Below are positions 18,395-27,971 of a stretch of DNA of 64,000 nucleotides, one piece after another (position 1 is the first letter of the stretch; each line of letters starts with the position of its first letter). The stretch is from contig CAZKTA010000007.1 in the NCBI GenBank assembly GCA_964555645.1, positions 1 through 64,000 on the forward strand, given 5' to 3'. Below the pieces are notes generated by a model that searched no databases, was not told the origin of the DNA, and was given only the letters and a program-made list of their open reading frames with translations. The DNA is from DTLC01 sp964555645. GTDB taxonomy: Bacteria; Verrucomicrobiota; Verrucomicrobiia; Limisphaerales; DTLC01. Position numbers and translations under genes: made by a program.

Positions 18395-20563
18395 ATGACG
18401 TGGTCTTTTCGTATCCAATTCGGCTCGTTTGTGTGCATGGCGGTCTTTTTCGGCTGCTCAACTGCATTTGCCCAAGCCAATTTGCCGATTTACACAGATA
18501 AACTTGTCAATGGGTTCGAAGACTGGAGCTGGGGCACGCGCAATCTGACCAACGCCGCGCCAGTCCGCTCCGGTACACGGTCCATAAGCGCCACTTTCAG
18601 CTACTGGCAGGGGCTCTCATTTCGTCGCGCCGAGTTTAGCGTCCTGCCATACGCGGCTTTTGCGTTCTGGGCAAACGGCGGCGCCGATGGCGGGCAGGTC
18701 CTGCGGGTTTACGCAGAGTACGGCACTAACAGTTCAACCGGGCTGCAACTTGCGCCGCTACCGACAAATGCTTGGCGGCAATATGTAATTCCGCTGGCGG
18801 ACCTTGGCATTGGAAACGTCTCGAACCTGCACCGGCTCACGCTGCAGTTGACATCATTCGGCAGGGCAGGCACGTGGTTTGTGGACGATATCGAGCTAAT
18901 CGCCAAACCCGCACCTAAACTTGTTCAAATCTCTGTCAATGCGAACCAAAAGGTCCGACCTGTGGATACACGTTGGTTTGGTGTGAACACGGCGATTTGG
19001 GACAACGACTTCGGAGACAATAATATTGAACGCATGCGGACAATTGCGCTGTTGACCGAGATGGGTACAACCACATTGCGGTTCCCGGGTGGCTCGCTCT
19101 CAGACGAGTACCACTGGGCCACTGGCACTACGCTAACCAACACGTGGCAGTGGAACACCACGTTTACCGAGTTCATGCAAGTGGCAACAAACATCGCCGC
19201 ACACGTGTTTATCACTGTTAATTATGGTACCGGTACGCCCGAGGAAGCCGCCGCCTGGGTCAGACACGCAAACGTAACAAACAATTATGCGATTAAGTAC
19301 TGGGAAATCGGCAATGAATGTTACGGGCCGTGGGAAACGGATAGCAATACTTACCCACATGACCCATTCACTTACGCCACACGCGCCAAAGCATACATCG
19401 AACAAATGAAAGCCGCTGACCCAACAATCAAGGTCGGTGTAGTGGCCGTGCCCGGCGAGAACAGCTTTTCAAACCAATACTCGATGCTTCATCCGGTGAT
19501 AAACCCGCGCACAGGCAAAACAAATTACGGTTGGACACCTGTCATGCTTGCCACGCTCAAAAGCCTGGGTGTTAAACCGGATTTTCTCGTGCATCATTAC
19601 TACCCGCAATGGTCACCGAAAAACCCTTTTCATTGTCCGGTGAGCGACCCGTTGCTGTTACAAGCCTCAGTTAACTGGGCCGCCGACGCAGCCGACCTGC
19701 GTCAGCAAATAACCGATTACTACGGGCCCGGCGGTGAAGATATTGAGCTTGTTGTAACTGAAAACAACTGCGACTCAGGCGCACAGGGCAGACAGTCAAC
19801 CAGCCTCGTCAATGCGCTTTACTACGCCGACAGCCTCGGCCAACTCGCTAAGACCGAATTCAACGCATTTGTGTGGTGGGACCTGCGCAACGGCAACGAT
19901 ACAGATGGTTGTTTCGACTCGACGCTGTATGGCTGGCGCAACTACGGCGACCTGGGCATGATCAACGGGCCGACCAACCGCCACCCCGCATTTTACGGTG
20001 CAAAAATGATGCGGTTTCTCATGGGGCCAGGTGACACTGTACTAGATGCAACCAGCGATTATTTGCTCGTCTCAGCATACGCAGCGCGCAAGGCCAATGG
20101 CGCGCTGGCACTGCTGGTGATCAATAAAGATTCCGTCACGAACCTCACCGCAAAGATTACACTCACAAATTTTGTTCCATGGCCGGAGGCTGTAGTTCGG
20201 TTTTACGGTATCCCACAGGATGAAGCAGCCCGCACCAATGCACACATCGCAAGACAGGACATTGCACTCACAAATGCAGTCGTTGCGAACATTTTCACAA
20301 ACGTTTTTCCTCCTTACTCCCTCACCCTGTTCACGTTCACACCTGCACCGGCACAGCTCGAACCTGTTTTTGCAACAACAAATCAGTTCGTCCTCAGACT
20401 CCACGGTCAACCGGAGGTGCCTTACGTGGTTGAAACATCCTTTGACCTGACCAACTGGCTGCCCGTTTCAACAAACGTGCTTTCGGGTTACACGCTCACA
20501 CTAACCAACGCAATCCAACCGCATACACAACAGCAATTCTGGCGCGCAGTGTGGCGCCCGTGA
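18395..20563 (+). CDS. Secreted clan GH-A glycoside hydrolase (alpha-L-arabinofuranosidase-like)
   Basis: A 722-residue secreted enzyme, probably cleaving plant or algal polysaccharide side chains. It has a signal peptide (about 1-30, AFA-QA). A beta-sandwich module (about 32-175) ends in TWFVDDIEL, like the module ends in the large secreted protein upstream. The (beta/alpha)8 barrel has RFPGGSLSDEYHW, the acid/base Glu (about E308) in YWEIGNE, and the probable nucleophile (about E456) in LVVTENN. These motifs fit GH51-like arabinofuranosidases and relatives; GH39 is a less likely alternative. A short C-terminal beta domain ends in QQFWRAVWRP. Start chosen at the ATG giving a clean signal peptide. 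Confidence 0.82.
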   Translation: MTWSFRIQFGSFVCMAVFFGCSTAFAQANLPIYTDKLVNGFEDWSWGTRNLTNAAPVRSGTRSISATFSYWQGLSFRRAEFSVLPYAAFAFWANGGADGGQVLRVYAEYGTNSSTGLQLAPLPTNAWRQYVIPLADLGIGNVSNLHRLTLQLTSFGRAGTWFVDDIELIAKPAPKLVQISVNANQKVRPVDTRWFGVNTAIWDNDFGDNNIERMRTIALLTEMGTTTLRFPGGSLSDEYHWATGTTLTNTWQWNTTFTEFMQVATNIAAHVFITVNYGTGTPEEAAAWVRHANVTNNYAIKYWEIGNECYGPWETDSNTYPHDPFTYATRAKAYIEQMKAADPTIKVGVVAVPGENSFSNQYSMLHPVINPRTGKTNYGWTPVMLATLKSLGVKPDFLVHHYYPQWSPKNPFHCPVSDPLLLQASVNWAADAADLRQQITDYYGPGGEDIELVVTENNCDSGAQGRQSTSLVNALYYADSLGQLAKTEFNAFVWWDLRNGNDTDGCFDSTLYGWRNYGDLGMINGPTNRHPAFYGAKMMRFLMGPGDTVLDATSDYLLVSAYAARKANGALALLVINKDSVTNLTAKITLTNFVPWPEAVVRFYGIPQDEAARTNAHIARQDIALTNAVVANIFTNVFPPYSLTLFTFTPAPAQLEPVFATTNQFVLRLHGQPEVPYVVETSFDLTNWLPVSTNVLSGYTLTLTNAIQPHTQQQFWRAVWRP

Positions 20564-20994
20564 AAACAGCCTAAGATCAAGTCTCGGTTCACTGCAGCTT
20601 TCTCCTGAACCAATTCGAGTCTGGCCGTGTTACACGCGTCGTGTGAGGCGTACTTCGCTCAGCAATCAAATACACGCGCGTTGCCACGGGCGCACCTCGC
20701 AATTCCGAGAAAATAGGTGCGCACAAACCTCTCTCAGTTCACCGTGCTTCCATTAACACACGGTTCTAGCAAGCCGAAAACCAAGCGACAATGATAGCCA
20801 AAACCACTTCAGTGGTTTGCCTGCTAGCGTTAAAACAACAAAATGATAAAGCACAGCCTACATTCAACGTCTGTCCCACAAGCTGCATGCCAACGTAACG
20901 ACGTCGCTAATCCATCATTCGCAAGATGAGGCCGGGTGTTGCCAATCAGTTCAGATTTCACTCACAGACTCTTTTTGCTTATCCTCCGCCGTGG
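20564..20994. other. Gene-free gap of about 430 bp
   Basis: No gene is visible. It holds a perfect hairpin at 20801-20818, about 240 bp after the glycoside hydrolase stop. The in-frame extension of mpl from 20926 is not needed for the enzyme fold. Confidence 0.5.
20801..20818. repeat. Hairpin AAACCACT-TC-AGTGGTTT
   Basis: A perfect 8-bp inverted repeat with a 2-nt centre. Its core CCACTTCAGTGG resembles the CCACGCTTCAGCGCGTGG hairpin at 59356, so it may be a distant copy of the same intergenic repeat. Confidence 0.4.
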
Positions 20995-22404
20995 ATGATC
21001 ACAAGCACTCACATTCGCACGATTCACTTTGTCGGCATTTGCGGCACGGCAATGGGCGCAGTCGCCGCAGCAATGCAAGAGATGGGATTTAATGTGGCCG
21101 GGTCAGACCAGAACGTCTATCCGCCAATGTCGACCTTTCTGGCCGAGCGCAAGGTCGAGGTGATGACCGGCTATGCCGAGCGCAACCTCGCATATAAACC
21201 CGACTTGGTCGTGATCGGCAATGCCATCTCACGCGGTAATCCTGAGGTTGAATACGTGCTCGAACACAAACTGCGGTATTGCTCGCTGCCAGAGCTAGTG
21301 CGCGAATTTTTCATCCAGGGTAAACGCGTGATTGTCGTTGCAGGTACACACGGTAAAACCACCACAGCAGCGTTGTTGACCTGGGTGTTCGAGCACAACG
21401 GCCTAAACCCGAGCTACATGATCGGCGGTATACCGATCAACCTCGGTCAAGGCGCACGGTTCACCGACAGTGATTGGTTCATCATCGAGGGGGATGAATA
21501 CGACACGGCGTTTTTTGATAAGCGCAGTAAGTTCGTCCATTACCAACCAGAGATCGCCATCATTAACAACATCGAGTTTGATCATGCCGATATTTTCCGC
21601 GACCTCGTGGCAGTACAAGCTGCATTCGAGCAACTGATCCGGCTTGTCCCAAGAAACGGTTTGCTGCTCGCAAATGGTGACGACCCTAATGTCGCGCCGT
21701 TGTTGGAGTTAACCGCAGCAAAACACTGTCCAGTAAAACGGTTCGGGCTCGGCCCAGCCAACGCAATCTGCGCTTACAACATCAAGCTTGCACCAACAGC
21801 AACCGAGTTCGAAACACCAAGCTACAAGTTCCGCACCAGTTTGATCGGCGAATTAAATGTGCGCAACGCACTCGCCGTAATTGCATGTGCGAAACACTGC
21901 GGCCTTAAAAATCATCAAATCCAAAGTGCATTCGACACGTTCAAGGGTGTACGACGCAGACTCGAAGTGCGCGGCATAGCAGGCGGCGTGGTTGTGATTG
22001 ACGATTTCGGGCATCACCCAACCGCAATCCGCGAAACACTGAAAGCGCTGCGTGTCAGGTATCCGACCGAGAAAATCTGGGCGGTGTTCGAGCCGCGCTC
22101 GAACACAACACGCCGTAACATCTTCCAAACCGAGCTTGCTGATGCACTCGCCGGTGCGGACGCAGTCGTGATCGCAGCAGTAGCGCGTGCCGAGCAATTG
22201 CCGACTGAACAACGGTTGGACCCGGAAAAACTGGCGCAAGACCTGCGCGCAATGGGCAAGCACGCAGTCTATCTGCCCGACGCGGACACAATCGCAGCGC
22301 ACGTCGCGCGCCACACGCAAGGGGGTGACGTAGTCTGCGTTTTCAGCAACGGCGGCTTCAGTGGTGTCCACACCAAACTGCTCGAGCGGCTGAGCCGACG
22401 TTAA
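20995..22404 (+). CDS. mpl: UDP-MurNAc:L-Ala-gamma-D-Glu-meso-DAP ligase (peptidoglycan recycling)
   Basis: A Mur-ligase family enzyme that attaches recycled murein tripeptide to UDP-N-acetylmuramate. At 469 residues it is close to the length of E. coli Mpl. The N-terminal nucleotide fold has IHFVGICGTAMGAVA, and the Walker-type ATP loop is VVAGTHGKTTTAALL. The central domain shows YMIGGIPINLGQGARF and the Mpl-specific EGDEYDTAFFDKRSKF, and the C-terminal domain has VVIDDFGHHPTAI. MurC differs at several of these sites, so Mpl is preferred. The ATG at 20995 places the first beta strand seven residues in. It implies a meso-DAP peptidoglycan and a Gram-negative type recycling path. Confidence 0.92.
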   Translation: MITSTHIRTIHFVGICGTAMGAVAAAMQEMGFNVAGSDQNVYPPMSTFLAERKVEVMTGYAERNLAYKPDLVVIGNAISRGNPEVEYVLEHKLRYCSLPELVREFFIQGKRVIVVAGTHGKTTTAALLTWVFEHNGLNPSYMIGGIPINLGQGARFTDSDWFIIEGDEYDTAFFDKRSKFVHYQPEIAIINNIEFDHADIFRDLVAVQAAFEQLIRLVPRNGLLLANGDDPNVAPLLELTAAKHCPVKRFGLGPANAICAYNIKLAPTATEFETPSYKFRTSLIGELNVRNALAVIACAKHCGLKNHQIQSAFDTFKGVRRRLEVRGIAGGVVVIDDFGHHPTAIRETLKALRVRYPTEKIWAVFEPRSNTTRRNIFQTELADALAGADAVVIAAVARAEQLPTEQRLDPEKLAQDLRAMGKHAVYLPDADTIAAHVARHTQGGDVVCVFSNGGFSGVHTKLLERLSRR

Positions 22405-22683
22405 ACAGGTCCACGCTTCAAATGAATTCGCAGCTCGTCAAATAGTGCGCATCGTATTGGCCGGGCCTGCTTACTTTAACCCGGAAAAACTGCCCGGGCT
22501 ACTAGCCGGCCGGGGACCATCTGCCTCCACACGACGTCTTGCCGCTGCCACACTCTCGCCACACAGCCACGAACGTTCTCAGGACAGGGTTAATCCGCAT
22601 TGGCAAAACCGGCTTTGCGCGTTCACACATACTGACCCGTGCAAAGCGGCTAAGTATTGGGTCTAAACTCACAGCACCTACAT

Positions 22684-23946
22684 TCACATGTGTTCAATGA
22701 TATTGTCCGCAAACTGCGAACACTTAATCTCAGTTGCGCCCTCCATCAAACGCGCGAAGTCATAGGTGACACGTTTGCTTGCTATCGCGCCGGCAACACC
22801 CTTGATGATAAGATCGGCTGCTTCAGTCCAGCCCAAGTATCGCAGCATCATCTCGCCACTGAGTATCACGCTGGTCGGGTTAACCTTGTCCAAACCAGCG
22901 TACTTGGGCGCAGTGCCGTGCGTCGCCTCGAACACAGCGTGGCCAGTGTCGAAATTAATGTTGCCTCCAGGTGCAATCCCGATGCCTCCTACCTGCGCAG
23001 CCAGCGCGTCGCTAAGGTAATCACCGTTCAGGTTCAACGTTGCAATCACATCGAACTCATCAGGCCGGGTTAATACCTGCTGGAATGTAATGTCTGCAAT
23101 CGCGTCTTTGATCACGAGGCCTGCGCCCGGTTTGCCATCCGGAATTTTGCACCACGGCCCACCATCAAACTCAACGGCACCGAACTCGCGTTTCGCAAGG
23201 TCGTAACCCCAATCGCGGAACGCTCCCTCGGTGTATTTCATGATGTTGCCCTTGTGCACTAATGTGACGCTCTTGCGATTGTACCGGATTGCATACTGAA
23301 TTGCGGCACGCACAAGCCGTTCTGTCCCCGGCCGGCTCACGGGCTTGATGCCAAACCCGATCTCATCCGGCGCGTCTTGCGCAAACCTTATCTTGGCGTA
23401 ACCGCCCGGCAACTCGCGCTTAAGGAACTCGAGCAGTTTTTTTGCCTCAACACCGCCGGCCCGGTAATCAAGGCCCGTGTAGATATCCTCGGTGTTCTCG
23501 CGGAAAATCACCATGTCAACCTTTTCAGGATGCTTCACCGGCGAAGGCACTCCCGGGAAATACCGCACCGGCCGCAGGCACACGTACAGGTCCAATAATT
23601 GCCGCAGGGCCACGTTAAGCGACCTGATCCCGCCCCCAACTGGCGTTGTCAATGGCCCTTTGATGCCAACCAAATATTCCTTGAATGCAGTTAATGTGTC
23701 TTCAGGCAGCCATGTGCCAAACTTGTCGTAAGCGGTTTGACCAGCATAGACCTCGACCCATGCAATTTTCCGTTCCCCACCGTACGCCCTAGCCACTGCA
23801 GCATCAAACACACGCACGCTCGCAGCCCAAATATCTGGCCCTGTGCCGTCCCCACGAATGAACGGGATCACAGGGTTATCCGGCACAATTAGTCTACCCG
23901 CCTGAATCGAGATCCGTTCACCAGTTTGTGTTTGGATATCTTTCAT
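22684..23946 (-). CDS. icd: NADP-dependent isocitrate dehydrogenase
   Basis: A TCA-cycle enzyme converting isocitrate to 2-oxoglutarate and CO2, 420 residues from the ATG at 23946. It has IPFIRGDGTGPDIW at the N terminus, the substrate loop RSLNVALRQ (its Ser matches the regulatory serine of E. coli Icd), FRENTEDIYTG, the catalytic Tyr/Lys region, and GTAPKYAGLDKVNP. The Lys-Tyr pair in that last motif is the usual determinant of NADP rather than NAD preference. No isocitrate dehydrogenase kinase (AceK) is present in the window. The gene stands alone, with long non-coding DNA on both sides. Confidence 0.95.
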   Translation of the reverse strand: MKDIQTQTGERISIQAGRLIVPDNPVIPFIRGDGTGPDIWAASVRVFDAAVARAYGGERKIAWVEVYAGQTAYDKFGTWLPEDTLTAFKEYLVGIKGPLTTPVGGGIRSLNVALRQLLDLYVCLRPVRYFPGVPSPVKHPEKVDMVIFRENTEDIYTGLDYRAGGVEAKKLLEFLKRELPGGYAKIRFAQDAPDEIGFGIKPVSRPGTERLVRAAIQYAIRYNRKSVTLVHKGNIMKYTEGAFRDWGYDLAKREFGAVEFDGGPWCKIPDGKPGAGLVIKDAIADITFQQVLTRPDEFDVIATLNLNGDYLSDALAAQVGGIGIAPGGNINFDTGHAVFEATHGTAPKYAGLDKVNPTSVILSGEMMLRYLGWTEAADLIIKGVAGAIASKRVTYDFARLMEGATEIKCSQFADNIIEHM

Positions 23947-24882
23947 CGTCAACGCACCCCGATTACAAACCAACACGGCCGTAAATCAAGTAAACAAATC
24001 ACCCAGTCCAAGTCTTGGAGTGTGGACTCACAAAAGCTCGGGTTTTGACCATAAATCTTGGCGGCCAAAATGGCTGTTTACTCGAAAGCAGCCCAAACAC
24101 AGCCAAACCACGGGATACTTGTGAAAAGAACCGGCATGTTGGATCGCAGAATGTGCTGCGCGCAGTCCGTATCCCGGCTCCACCTGTGCGCAAAGCAACT
24201 CAGTTTCAGAATAACCCTGCAGGTTGCACTGGTCAGCACGGTCCACCAGCTAATCCCACTGGACTACTAGCTCGACGGAGCCAGGCCAAGCGCCCGGCAT
24301 GACCTGCAGCACAAAAATGTTCTATCTACCGTTGTCACACCACGCAGTCACCCATACCACAGCCGTGCTAACAAATCACTCGCGTCGCATGTTAGATGCT
24401 CGATAAGTTTTACAGTCGTTTTCAGCGGGCTACTGCCGCAAACGCTTCACCAAAGAGCTCGTGCATCCGGCGCCACACAGCTACAACGCGGAAACGTCAA
24501 TGAATGTGTGCTCAGGAATTCTTACATTGCCCAAACTGCAACAGCACCAACCGGCAACTGAAAGCCATGCACAATTACACACACAAATTTTTGGTCCACA
24601 TGGACCGCGATTCTTCTCATCCAAAAACCGCGCAGCCCCACAATCTGCCAGTGTCATTCTCTCGGCCGTTTCGGCCAAAGGGCCGAACCAAAGCCGCCAA
24701 TTGGCGCTACAACCCCAAACCAAGTGCATAACCGTTGCCAAAGTGCGTCCCCCAACCGCATCTGCCCAAAAACTACCACTTTCAGCAGAACCAAATGAAG
24801 AAACACAACCCCAACTATCCTGTGCAGTAAAACTAAATGAGAACTTTGACTCAGCCCACGAACCACAGCAAAGCCGCCACAT

Positions 24883-24912
24883 AAAAAATCGGCGAGCAAG
24901 AAACTGCCCGCC
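24883..24912 (-). terminator. Rho-independent terminator of the RNA candidate
   Basis: On the minus strand GGCGGGCA and TGCTCGCC form an 8-bp stem (one G-U pair) with a 6-nt loop, followed by GATTTTTT. It is one of the two best intrinsic terminators in the window, yet no protein gene precedes it. Confidence 0.65.
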
Positions 24913-25030
24913 GCACCTCTGAAAACCGGGCCTTCGCATATTGAAGCTCAAGGGACAGATCTGCTCCCTTGCCAATCAACAACCTGAAACAATCGTCTCC
25001 CGCTCGTAAGTCCCGTATTCAACTCACCTT
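24883..25030 (-). ncRNA. Candidate structured small RNA with intrinsic terminator
   Basis: Read on the minus strand, this stretch can fold into a long arm. The outer pairing is GAATACGGGACTT (25008-25020) with AAGGCCCGGTTTTC (24921-24934). There is then a large one-sided bubble and an inner stem TGTTGA/TCAATA. The apical hairpin is a perfect CAAGGGA/TCCCTTG at 24949-24971. A terminator follows directly. A rod with a central bubble recalls 6S RNA, but I cannot confirm the family from sequence alone; a riboregulator or a leader without a gene are alternatives. The 5' end is a guess. Confidence 0.4.
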
Positions 25031-25314
25031 AACGCCACTCGGGTCCAAAAATCGAAGCTCCCAAATGCTAATCCAACCAGCTAGACCACCTATTAACCTA
25101 ACCAAAAACAGTTTACAACGCCGGCCCGCATCCGCGCGCCTTGGCTCGCGCTCGGTTGACCAAGCAAATCGTGTCTGTTCGATCCGAGTTGCTGCGAGCA
25201 AAGGTCATTTGATAATTCGGAATGGCTTAGAGTTTATGCGGATCTGTTTATTGCTGCGGCGAAACGGATTTGCCGTTGAAGCACGCTGGGCTGGTCTGTA
25301 TGGTGTGAATCCAG

Positions 25315-27420
25315 ATGGGCGTGGTTGAATTGCAAACGCGCGGCTTGGCAAGTTTGACGAGGTCGGTCATGACACTTTGGGGTGTAGGCCCCGAACGCGC
25401 CCAGCAGCTTGCCAAGCTCGGCATTCGAACGGTCGAAGAGTTGCTTTTGCATAAGCCGCGTCGGTACGAAGACCGGCGCAGCATTCGTCCGATAACGGAA
25501 CTTGGTGCGGATGCACCCTGCACAATACGCGGGCGTGTTGTTGCGATGGGCACAAGACGGCTCAAGGACGGTCGGCGCACCGTGTTCGAGCTCGTGTTGG
25601 ATGACGCCACAGGCCGAGTGCACTGTCGGTGGTGGAACCTGCCATTCATGGAACAATACTTTAAGGTCGGCCAGGAAGTTTTTGTGTTCGGCAGGCTCAC
25701 CTCGTTTAAACCCCCAACGATTGATCATCCTGAGACCGAGTTGGTTGAGTCTGACGAGGATGACTTCGTGCATTTGAACCGGATCGTGCCGATCTACCCG
25801 CTTACGGAAGGTTTGTCGCAACGTTGGTTGCGTTCGCTCATCTGGCGTACGCTGAACCGGCTCGAAAACCAGATTGCAGAACCGTGGAAAGGAGCCGTGC
25901 TGACCGGCGGGCTGGAGTTGGTCAGCGCCTCCGGGTCACGACAGCTCACATTAAATGAGGCGCCTTTGCAACCGATGCCGTCGCGTGCACGTGCAATTCG
26001 AATGTTACATTTTCCTGAATCACTAGCCGAGGTTGAGCTTGCGCGGCGGCGGCTTGCGCTGGACGAGTTCATCGCATTGCAGTGTCGGATACAAGCGCGT
26101 CGCAAACGGTTCGAGTCGTGTGCAGTAGCATTGCCGTGCGGCGGGACAAATCAGTTGATCAAACCGTTTCTCGGTCGGCTCGGGTTTCAGCTCACCGACG
26201 CACAAAAACGCGTATTGCGCGAGATTAGACATGACATGGCGGGCCGGCATCCGATGCGGCGGTTGCTGCAGGGCGATGTTGGGTCTGGCAAAACTGTCGT
26301 TGCAGCCTGCACAGCGTTGATGGCGATCGAAAGCGGCTTCAATGTAGCGTTGATGGCGCCGACAGAAGTGTTGGCCGAGCAACATTACCAGACGTTCAGG
26401 CAATGGTTTGAGCCGTTGGGTGTGCCGGTTGAACTGTTGACCAGTAGCAAAAAAACGGTTCAGACGCCAAAAGTGCAACCCGGGCGCGAGTCAGGTTACG
26501 CAACTACCCCTGTCAACACTCGGTCCCCTACACTTTTTATAGGTACACATGCTTTGCTTGAAGCCGGGTTCACGCCGGCAAATCTCGGATTGGTCATCAT
26601 AGACGAACAACACAAGTTTGGCGTAACTCAACGCGAGCGGCTGGTCCGGAAGGGTAAGTACCCACATCTGCTTGTAATGACGGCTACACCCATTCCACGC
26701 ACCCTGGGGCTGACCTTGTACGGCGATTTGGACGTGTCAGTTATTAATGAGCTGCCTCCCGGACGCGGGGCGGTCAGGACTTTTGTGCGCACATGCGAGC
26801 AGTTGCCTGCGGTATTTGAATTCATTCGGGCAAAGCTGGCCGAGGGCAGGCAAGCGTACGTGGTTTATCCACGAGTCGAAGAAGACGAAACTGGGACTGT
26901 CAAGGCGGTCACAAAAGAATTCGATGCACTCAAGAAAACGTTCGCCCCGTTCAAGGTCGGGTTGTTGCATGGCCGGCTCCGCTCGAAGCAGAAAGATAAA
27001 GTCATGACGGATTTTCGCGCAGCCAGACTAGACGTATTGTTGGCTACCGCACTTATTGAGGTCGGTCTGGACGTGCCAAATGCAACCGTGATGCTTGTTG
27101 AAAACGCCGAACGATTTGGTCTTGCGCAACTGCATCAGTTGCGAGGTCGCGTTGGTCGTGGGGCGCACGAATCGTATTGCATCCTGGTGGCTGGAACAAT
27201 GACACCCGAGGCGCATGAACGGCTGAAGATCCTCGAACGCACCGCCGACGGATTCGAGCTAGCCGAAGCAGACCTTAAGTTGCGCGGGCCGGGAGAGCTG
27301 CTCGGCCTACAACAAAGCGGTATGCCGCGCTTCAAGTTTGGCGACCTGACACAAGATTTTGGCCTTGTGCAGCATGCACGTGCTGTTGCTCGCAAACTCG
27401 TTTATGAGGCAAGCCAATAA
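25315..27420 (+). CDS. recG: ATP-dependent DNA helicase RecG
   Basis: A superfamily 2 translocase that remodels stalled replication forks and Holliday junctions. The 701-residue protein has the N-terminal wedge/OB domain (LHKPRRYEDRRS, then IRGRVVAMGTRRL), Walker A GDVGSGKT at about 320, the DEQH box (IIDEQHKFGVTQRERL) at about 430, LVMTATPIPRTLGLTLYGDLDVSVI, and the C-terminal LRGPGELLGLQQSGMP (TRG motif region). The start at 25315 places the conserved GVGPERAQQLAKLGI helix about 23 residues in; an ATG at 25369 is possible. mfd, which shares the same translocase module, lies 3.5 kb downstream. Confidence 0.96.
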   Translation: MGVVELQTRGLASLTRSVMTLWGVGPERAQQLAKLGIRTVEELLLHKPRRYEDRRSIRPITELGADAPCTIRGRVVAMGTRRLKDGRRTVFELVLDDATGRVHCRWWNLPFMEQYFKVGQEVFVFGRLTSFKPPTIDHPETELVESDEDDFVHLNRIVPIYPLTEGLSQRWLRSLIWRTLNRLENQIAEPWKGAVLTGGLELVSASGSRQLTLNEAPLQPMPSRARAIRMLHFPESLAEVELARRRLALDEFIALQCRIQARRKRFESCAVALPCGGTNQLIKPFLGRLGFQLTDAQKRVLREIRHDMAGRHPMRRLLQGDVGSGKTVVAACTALMAIESGFNVALMAPTEVLAEQHYQTFRQWFEPLGVPVELLTSSKKTVQTPKVQPGRESGYATTPVNTRSPTLFIGTHALLEAGFTPANLGLVIIDEQHKFGVTQRERLVRKGKYPHLLVMTATPIPRTLGLTLYGDLDVSVINELPPGRGAVRTFVRTCEQLPAVFEFIRAKLAEGRQAYVVYPRVEEDETGTVKAVTKEFDALKKTFAPFKVGLLHGRLRSKQKDKVMTDFRAARLDVLLATALIEVGLDVPNATVMLVENAERFGLAQLHQLRGRVGRGAHESYCILVAGTMTPEAHERLKILERTADGFELAEADLKLRGPGELLGLQQSGMPRFKFGDLTQDFGLVQHARAVARKLVYEASQ

Positions 27421-27497
27421 GCCGGCCGACCAATAGAGCAAAGGCCGACCCTTTACTGGTGCTTGGAAAAGCGGATCAAATCACTTAAAGTTTGGCC

Positions 27498-27839
27498 ATG
27501 AAAATATCTCTATTTGTTTGTTGCACTGTGTTGGTGGTTGTAGCCGGGTGCAGCAAGAAAACCGAACAACAAACGCAGCCGGGGCAAAATCCGTTGACTG
27601 CACCTGCAGATTACGTGGGCGTAGCGGTGCAGGCAAAAAGACAGGCCGAAACAACTATTGACCTAGTAAGTGTCAACCATGCCATTCGACTCTTTTACAC
27701 TGCCGAAGGCCGGTTCCCAAATAATCTGCAAGAACTTGTTGATACGGGTTACCTGCCCACCATACCCCAAGCGCCACCTGGCATGAGAATCAGTTATGAC
27801 CCAAAAACCGGCACTGCAACAATGACCAAGACAGAATAG
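27498..27839 (+). CDS. Small lipoprotein with GspG-like C-terminal segment
   Basis: A 113-residue protein of unknown function. The N terminus is a lipoprotein signal (MKISLFVCCTVLVVVAGC) with the lipobox Cys at position 18. The C-terminal half (AEGRFPNNLQELVDTGYLPTIP, then PPGMRISYDP) follows the pattern P-x-x-L-x-x-L-V-x-x-G-Y-L-P-x-x-P seen in the globular part of major pseudopilins such as GspG, but the pilin helix is replaced by the lipid anchor. Start chosen at the ATG directly before the signal. It stands alone between recG and guaA. Anchoring in the inner or outer membrane cannot be told. Confidence 0.7.
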   Translation: MKISLFVCCTVLVVVAGCSKKTEQQTQPGQNPLTAPADYVGVAVQAKRQAETTIDLVSVNHAIRLFYTAEGRFPNNLQELVDTGYLPTIPQAPPGMRISYDPKTGTATMTKTE

Positions 27840-27971
27840 CTGCCAAGACGCCCCTGCCGATGTGCGGACTAGGGTGGTCAAACACGCCAAAGTAAATTGT
27901 GCGGATTAACCCGGTGTAGGTTGCCAGGCAGTGGGTATGATTGGTTTTCTAAAGGTTGTTTTCTCGTTCGA

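Larger units (their letters stand above)
23947..25314. other. Non-coding gap of about 1.37 kb upstream of icd and recG
   Basis: No protein gene is credible here. Frames up to 164 codons exist but show no domain signal and are unusually rich in Cys, Trp or Arg. The supported element is a structured RNA candidate ending in an intrinsic terminator on the minus strand (24883-25030). The region also lies between the divergent icd and recG genes and so must carry their promoters. Confidence 0.5.

Noticed and set aside
24481..24975. Minus-strand frame of 164 codons
   Set aside because: It is very rich in Cys and Trp and shows no domain. Its first part coincides with the RNA candidate and terminator.
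25020..25095. Possible tRNA-like fold near 25050 on the minus strand
   Set aside because: The arms do not form a consistent cloverleaf and no CCA or T-loop motif is present.
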